Both the position numbers and the translations under genes were made by a program. From NCBI GenBank assembly GCA_020137815.1, contig CM035360.1, positions 5,140,250 through 5,204,249 on the forward strand: a DNA stretch of 64,000 nt. The letters run 5' to 3'. Below, one piece after another: positions 60,529 through 64,000 of the stretch. Below the pieces are notes generated by a model, which worked only from the letters and a program-made list of their open reading frames with translations, ran no database searches and was not told the DNA's origin. Source of the DNA: Hormiphora californensis (Eukaryota; Ctenophora; Tentaculata; Cydippida; Pleurobrachiidae). The stretch's first letter is position 1. Every line of letters starts with the position of its first letter.

Positions 60529-61432
60529 GGGTCATTCTCATAAAATTGACACTTCGAGATGAGAGATTTTGGTCCTGCCTTTAGAGCATCTTAACATTGG
60601 TCAACTTTGGTAATTTTGGTACCAGAATGTAGAAAAATGTCTAAATTAACGAAAAATGAACAGTATGGTACAATTATGTATCATAGGAATGAATAATGAC
60701 GCATAATATGCTAAAAATGACCGATTTTCGGCGTGGACGTAATGACCATGACGACCGTGACGCTCATAAAATCGCTCATAAAATCAGTTATGGTTGTCGT
60801 ACGACGTAAAAATGGGTATCCAGCGGTAGCTCTCAAAGAGATCTGTCTGATTGAGAAGTATGAAAGCATACTTGTAACTAATTTGGATTTAAATTGCTTT
60901 GATAGTGAAAAATGTAATGATTGTAACGACCGTGACATTCGTCCGTAACGTAACGGTCGTTAAATTTGTAACGTCCGTAACGTTATGGTCGCTACGAAAG
61001 TAACGACCATGACGTTATGGACGTTACAAAATTCAAAATGTAATGACCGTGACAGACCTTATAAGGTCATGAATTTGACTCCACCACAAAGTTATTTGCA
61101 CGGACATTACACCTGTAACGTCCGTAACGTTATGGACGTTACGGAATAACGACCATCACGTAACGGTCGTTAAATTTGTAACGACCATAGACGTTATGGT
61201 CGTTACGACCACTTTACATGCAATTGTAATTAAATTGCATTGTAACGTCCATCACGTAACGGTCGTTGCGTAACGTACGCGGCTTTAATTACTCATAATT
61301 ATTTAATTATGCAATAATTATGAAGTCCACGTATACAGAAATACTAAGTCCATTACGTGCTTTCAGATGATATAAGTTTTATCGAAATCGGACAAGTTTG
61401 AAATTTTGGTGTCAATTTCATGAGAATGACCC
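60529..61432. mobile_element. 904-bp TIR element with CGTTACG-rich interior
   Basis: Ends GGGTCATTCTCATAAAATTG and CAATTTCATGAGAATGACCC are inverted repeats of about 24 bp with one mismatch. The interior (about 60735-61275) is a mosaic of short palindromic units (TAACGTCCGTAACGTTATGG, GTAACGGTCGTTA) in both orientations. There is no coding sequence. No clear target duplication was seen. Confidence 0.75.
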
Positions 61433-61546
61433 TGTAACATTGTGTGCTAGGGTGTGAAAAGGAATGAAAGGGGGAACAGCACATCCTCACCCAAAAAAGG
61501 AAAATTGAAACCCCCTGACATCTGTCAGGATTATCCCTCTCCGTAC

Positions 61547-62320
61547 CTTTATAATTGCTTTGGCATTCTTGTCTTTTAGGACGATTGGTTCTCCATTGTA
61601 TATGTTAAGATGGGTGTTATCACCACTAACCCCATGCGATATACACCTCCCAGGCTCGTGAATCAAACCATCGTCCACCGATAGTACTACCTGGGGAGGG
61701 AGAAGGGTGGGGAGTTAGCGGGTAGAGTGATTGTGATGGGATTTGGGAAGTGAAATAGTGAAGTTGATATTATGGAGCTATTCCTGGTGAATATTCGTAT
61801 TATTGTTTGATCAATATATTATTCACCTTAGCAGATATACGACATAGGAAGATGAATTGTGTGCGGAATCATGGATTGAATATAAATGTCATCTTGTGAG
61901 AGAGTCAGAGAGAGGGCGAGTGACAGCAATAATATTATAGGGCTCTTGAATGAAGGCATGGTATCATGCTACATGTGAAATTATATCACTGCAAAGGGTG
62001 GAACTCACGACAATAAAAAATGCAATTATATGTACAGGAGATTTAATTTACTTTCTCGGTTTACAATTCTCTGTCCTGATAGGCTGTCATCTGGAGGCAG
62101 TTACCAGGCAATGGGATATTGCATATTATTATGTCTCATGTGGCCTCATGTCGCATGGTGTATGAATTTTGTGTATCAACTTTCTGGGCGTGAGAATGTC
62201 TTGAGACCTGATTGCTGAGTTGAAGTGAGTGATGTGAGCAACAAAACTACGGACAAAAACAGCAAAACTTACCCCTAATATCCCAGCTAAAAACCCCAAA
62301 CAAAACGTGAACCTAACCAT
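61547..62320 (-). CDS. Unidentified secreted protein, first two coding exons
   Basis: Exon 62320-62273 encodes MVRFTFCLGFLAGILG, a strong signal-peptide candidate, with donor GGG|GTAAG. Exon 61690-61547 follows in phase 0 (VVLSVDDGLIHEPGRCIS... AKAIIK) with donor AAG|GTACGG. The coding part recovered is 64 residues. Downstream exons should lie below 61547, but the next kilobase is the TIR element and I found no convincing continuation, so the gene may span it or be broken by it. I do not recognise the family. It shares a 420-bp divergent intergenic region with GFPT. Confidence 0.6.
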
Positions 62321-62739
62321 GCGTCAAATCGATCCTATTGAATATCAAAACAAGATACAACCGAAAGTAAGAGAGGAACAAGACCTAGCACTCAGAATCA
62401 CTAGCAATGAGTCCGTTTGTTCGGTAAATCAAGGTCGTCGTTCATTGGCTCTTTGATATCACCTCATCCAGCGCGCGCGGCTAATTTGCTCCTTCATCAA
62501 AACTGTCATCGTTCCAAGAACGAAATGCCAAAGCCAGATGACAACGCGCAGCGTTTTTGCGCGTTCGTCCAAATGCGCGTACGCCGCGCAACGAAATTTG
62601 TACAGATTTCAAAAAAAAACTCGACCAGAAAAAGATGCAAAAACTTTGTTTTTTCTCAGTTCGACTATCAAAAACAGTTTTGTTAGTGCTCTCACTTCCT
62701 TTGATCTATTCTAGACCACCTCTTTTATAATCCAAGAAT
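62321..62739. promoter_or_regulatory. Probable bidirectional promoter region
   Basis: The 419 bp between the two divergent start codons (secreted protein on minus, GFPT on plus), with a CpG-rich segment near 62470-62590 (GCGCGCGCGG, ACAACGCGCAGCG, GCGCGTTCG, GCGCGTACGCCGCGC) in an otherwise AT-rich neighbourhood. No TATA box stands out. Confidence 0.5.
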
Positions 62740-64000
62740 ATGTGTGGTAAGTTATCAATTTTATCAAGATGAAAATATCTATCTAACTTTCGTCAATTCC
62801 AAATACAGGAATTTTCGCGTATCTCAACTTCTGTGTGCCATGTCAGCGAAAGAAGATCTACGAAATTCTTCTCCGGGGACTTGAGAGGCTTGAATACAGA
62901 GGCTATGACTCTGCTGGTACGTATGTTTGACGTCATAGAACAGTCGAACTTAGTTATCAAGAGTCGTCATTCATGCGAAGACATCGACAAGCAACAAATG
63001 ATTAATCCACGCACTATTTCTTAAGTCTTTAGCATCTAACTCTTAGTATTCTAACATGATGTTACCCACTCCCAGGACTTGCGGTTGATTTTCCAGAAGA
63101 GGGAGTTCATATTGCCAGGAAGCAGGGAAAAGTGAAGATGCTACGAAACATGGTTTTTGGTAAGTTATAAACCATCTCTGAAAATGAAGGAAATGGGCCA
63201 CTAGGCCTTTCATCATGATGCCCCAGACGGTGTAACCAGCCCCTCACACAGCATCTCTGAACAACTAATAAAGTTATCACTAGCTCACCTATAATAATTC
63301 CAATATCCCTGTACAGATGTCGAAAAGGCCCAATATGAGACAATTGCTGTTACTCATGTGGGTATTGCTCACACCCGGTGGGCTACTCACGGTGAACCAA
63401 GCGAGAGAAATGCTCATCCCCAGTCATCCGGTGAAGATAGCTCTTTCCTTTGTGTTCACAATGGAATCATTACCAACTTTAAAGACATCAAAAAGTTCCT
63501 GGTACGTTTCAACTTGTTCTTTTTTATGTGGGTAAAAAGAGCACTTCTCTTCGTACCCCTGCCTCCCCGCCAATTCCCTCATGACATGAATTAGAAATCA
63601 GAACATTACGTACCAGTAATTACCCCCTTCTCTCCAAACCTCAGGAGTCTAAAGTCTAAACATTACGTACCAGTTATTACCCCCCTCCTCCCAAACCTCA
63701 GGAGTCTAAACAGTACGTGTTCACCTCGGAAACTGACACAGAATGTATACCCAAGTTGGCCCACTACATCTACCACAACAGTGAGGAGGAGGAACTCTCT
63801 TTTACTGATGTCGTTGAGCGGTGTATCTCTCAGCTGGTGAGGGCTCCAGTCGCCACTGACACTGTTCTGTCGGAGCATAATGTCTGTCAGGACAATGATT
63901 GTCCTGACAGACATTGTTTGTGTAATATGTGTGATATAGAGAGGGGAGAGAGAGGCTAATTGTAGAAGAAAGAAAGAGGAAGCGAGTGAGATGTTTGTTT
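62740..64000 (+). CDS. GFPT1: Glutamine-fructose-6-phosphate aminotransferase, 5' part, runs off the right edge
   Basis: Rate-limiting enzyme of the hexosamine pathway (fructose-6-P + Gln to glucosamine-6-P + Glu), cytosolic. Exons: 62740-62746 (only ATG TGT G), 62809-62916 (GIFAYLNF ... [12 protein letters not shown]), 63076-63159, 63317-63501 ([35 protein letters not shown]), 63702-63836 ([18 protein letters not shown]), all phases matching; the gene continues past 64000. The initiator-adjacent Cys (MCGIF) is the class-II glutaminase nucleophile, exposed after Met removal. The 7-nt first coding exon, which splits the MCG codons, is unusual but fits the family start exactly. GFPT1 versus GFPT2 cannot be told apart here. 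Confidence 0.92.
63600..63711. repeat. Direct duplication at the GFPT exon 5 acceptor
   Basis: Two near-identical segments (AACATTACGTACCAG ... CCAAACCTCAG|GAGTCTAAA), the second ending in the acceptor used by exon 5. The first copy supplies a decoy CTCAG|GAGTCTAAAG. Confidence 0.85.
63879..63915. repeat. Perfect 37-bp palindrome
   Basis: 18-bp arms (AATGTCTGTCAGGACAAT and its complement) around a single G, in the GFPT intron after exon 5. It contains CTGTCAGG ... CCTGACAG, like the ends of the short hAT-like elements. Confidence 0.9.

Overview
The window is nuclear DNA from an intron-rich eukaryote. At least seven conserved genes are split into many short exons (typically 50-220 bp) joined at GT-AG sites with matching phases. 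The gene set (rhodopsin-type GPCR, GPR137, OXSR1/STK39 kinase, NPC1, LRR1, GFPT, lysosomal hexosaminidase) points to an animal or close relative. The compact genes, the huge (GA)n/(CT)n tracts and a possible C-terminally amidated peptide precursor suggest a marine, perhaps early-branching invertebrate. The species cannot be fixed from sequence alone.

Layout, left to right. 1-2120 (-): class A GPCR running off the left edge. 3319-3675 (-): last exon of a GNAT acetyltransferase. 3.8-11.4 kb: no recognised gene, but GA/CT tracts and a 591-bp terminal-inverted-repeat element carrying a tRNA-like segment. 11436-12801 (+): LRR1, the CUL2 substrate receptor. 13035-17434 (+): GPR137, seven exons. 18123-19175 (+): intronless EamA/SLC35G transporter. 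19972-25455 (-): beta-hexosaminidase, with a three-exon secreted-peptide gene on the opposite strand inside one intron (23703-24286). 26781-28276 and 28527-30083 (+): two tandem paralogues of a membrane protein family I do not recognise. 31120-44437 (-): OXSR1/STK39 kinase, with a 2.26-kb TTAA-flanked fold-back element in an intron. 45901-53525 (-): NPC1, nineteen exons. 53.5-61.5 kb: microsatellites, minisatellites and a 904-bp TIR element. 61547-62320 (-): start of a secreted protein gene, head to head with GFPT (62740 to the right edge, +).

Three products (NPC1, hexosaminidase, GPR137) are associated with lysosomes, but nothing shows co-regulation. GFPT makes the hexosamine precursor and hexosaminidase removes terminal HexNAc.

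The most unusual non-gene signal is a set of ultra-short interspersed elements (23-89 bp, plus a 12-bp remnant) with CTGT...ACAG-type ends. Several are flanked by 8-bp direct repeats that are perfect or differ at one base, as expected for hAT-type transposition. Separate longer elements have 6-bp (591-bp element) and TTAA (fold-back) target duplications. In two places a short insert is bracketed by a 28-29 bp direct duplication. A few conserved genes show single-base frame disagreements, from either assembly indels or real decay.
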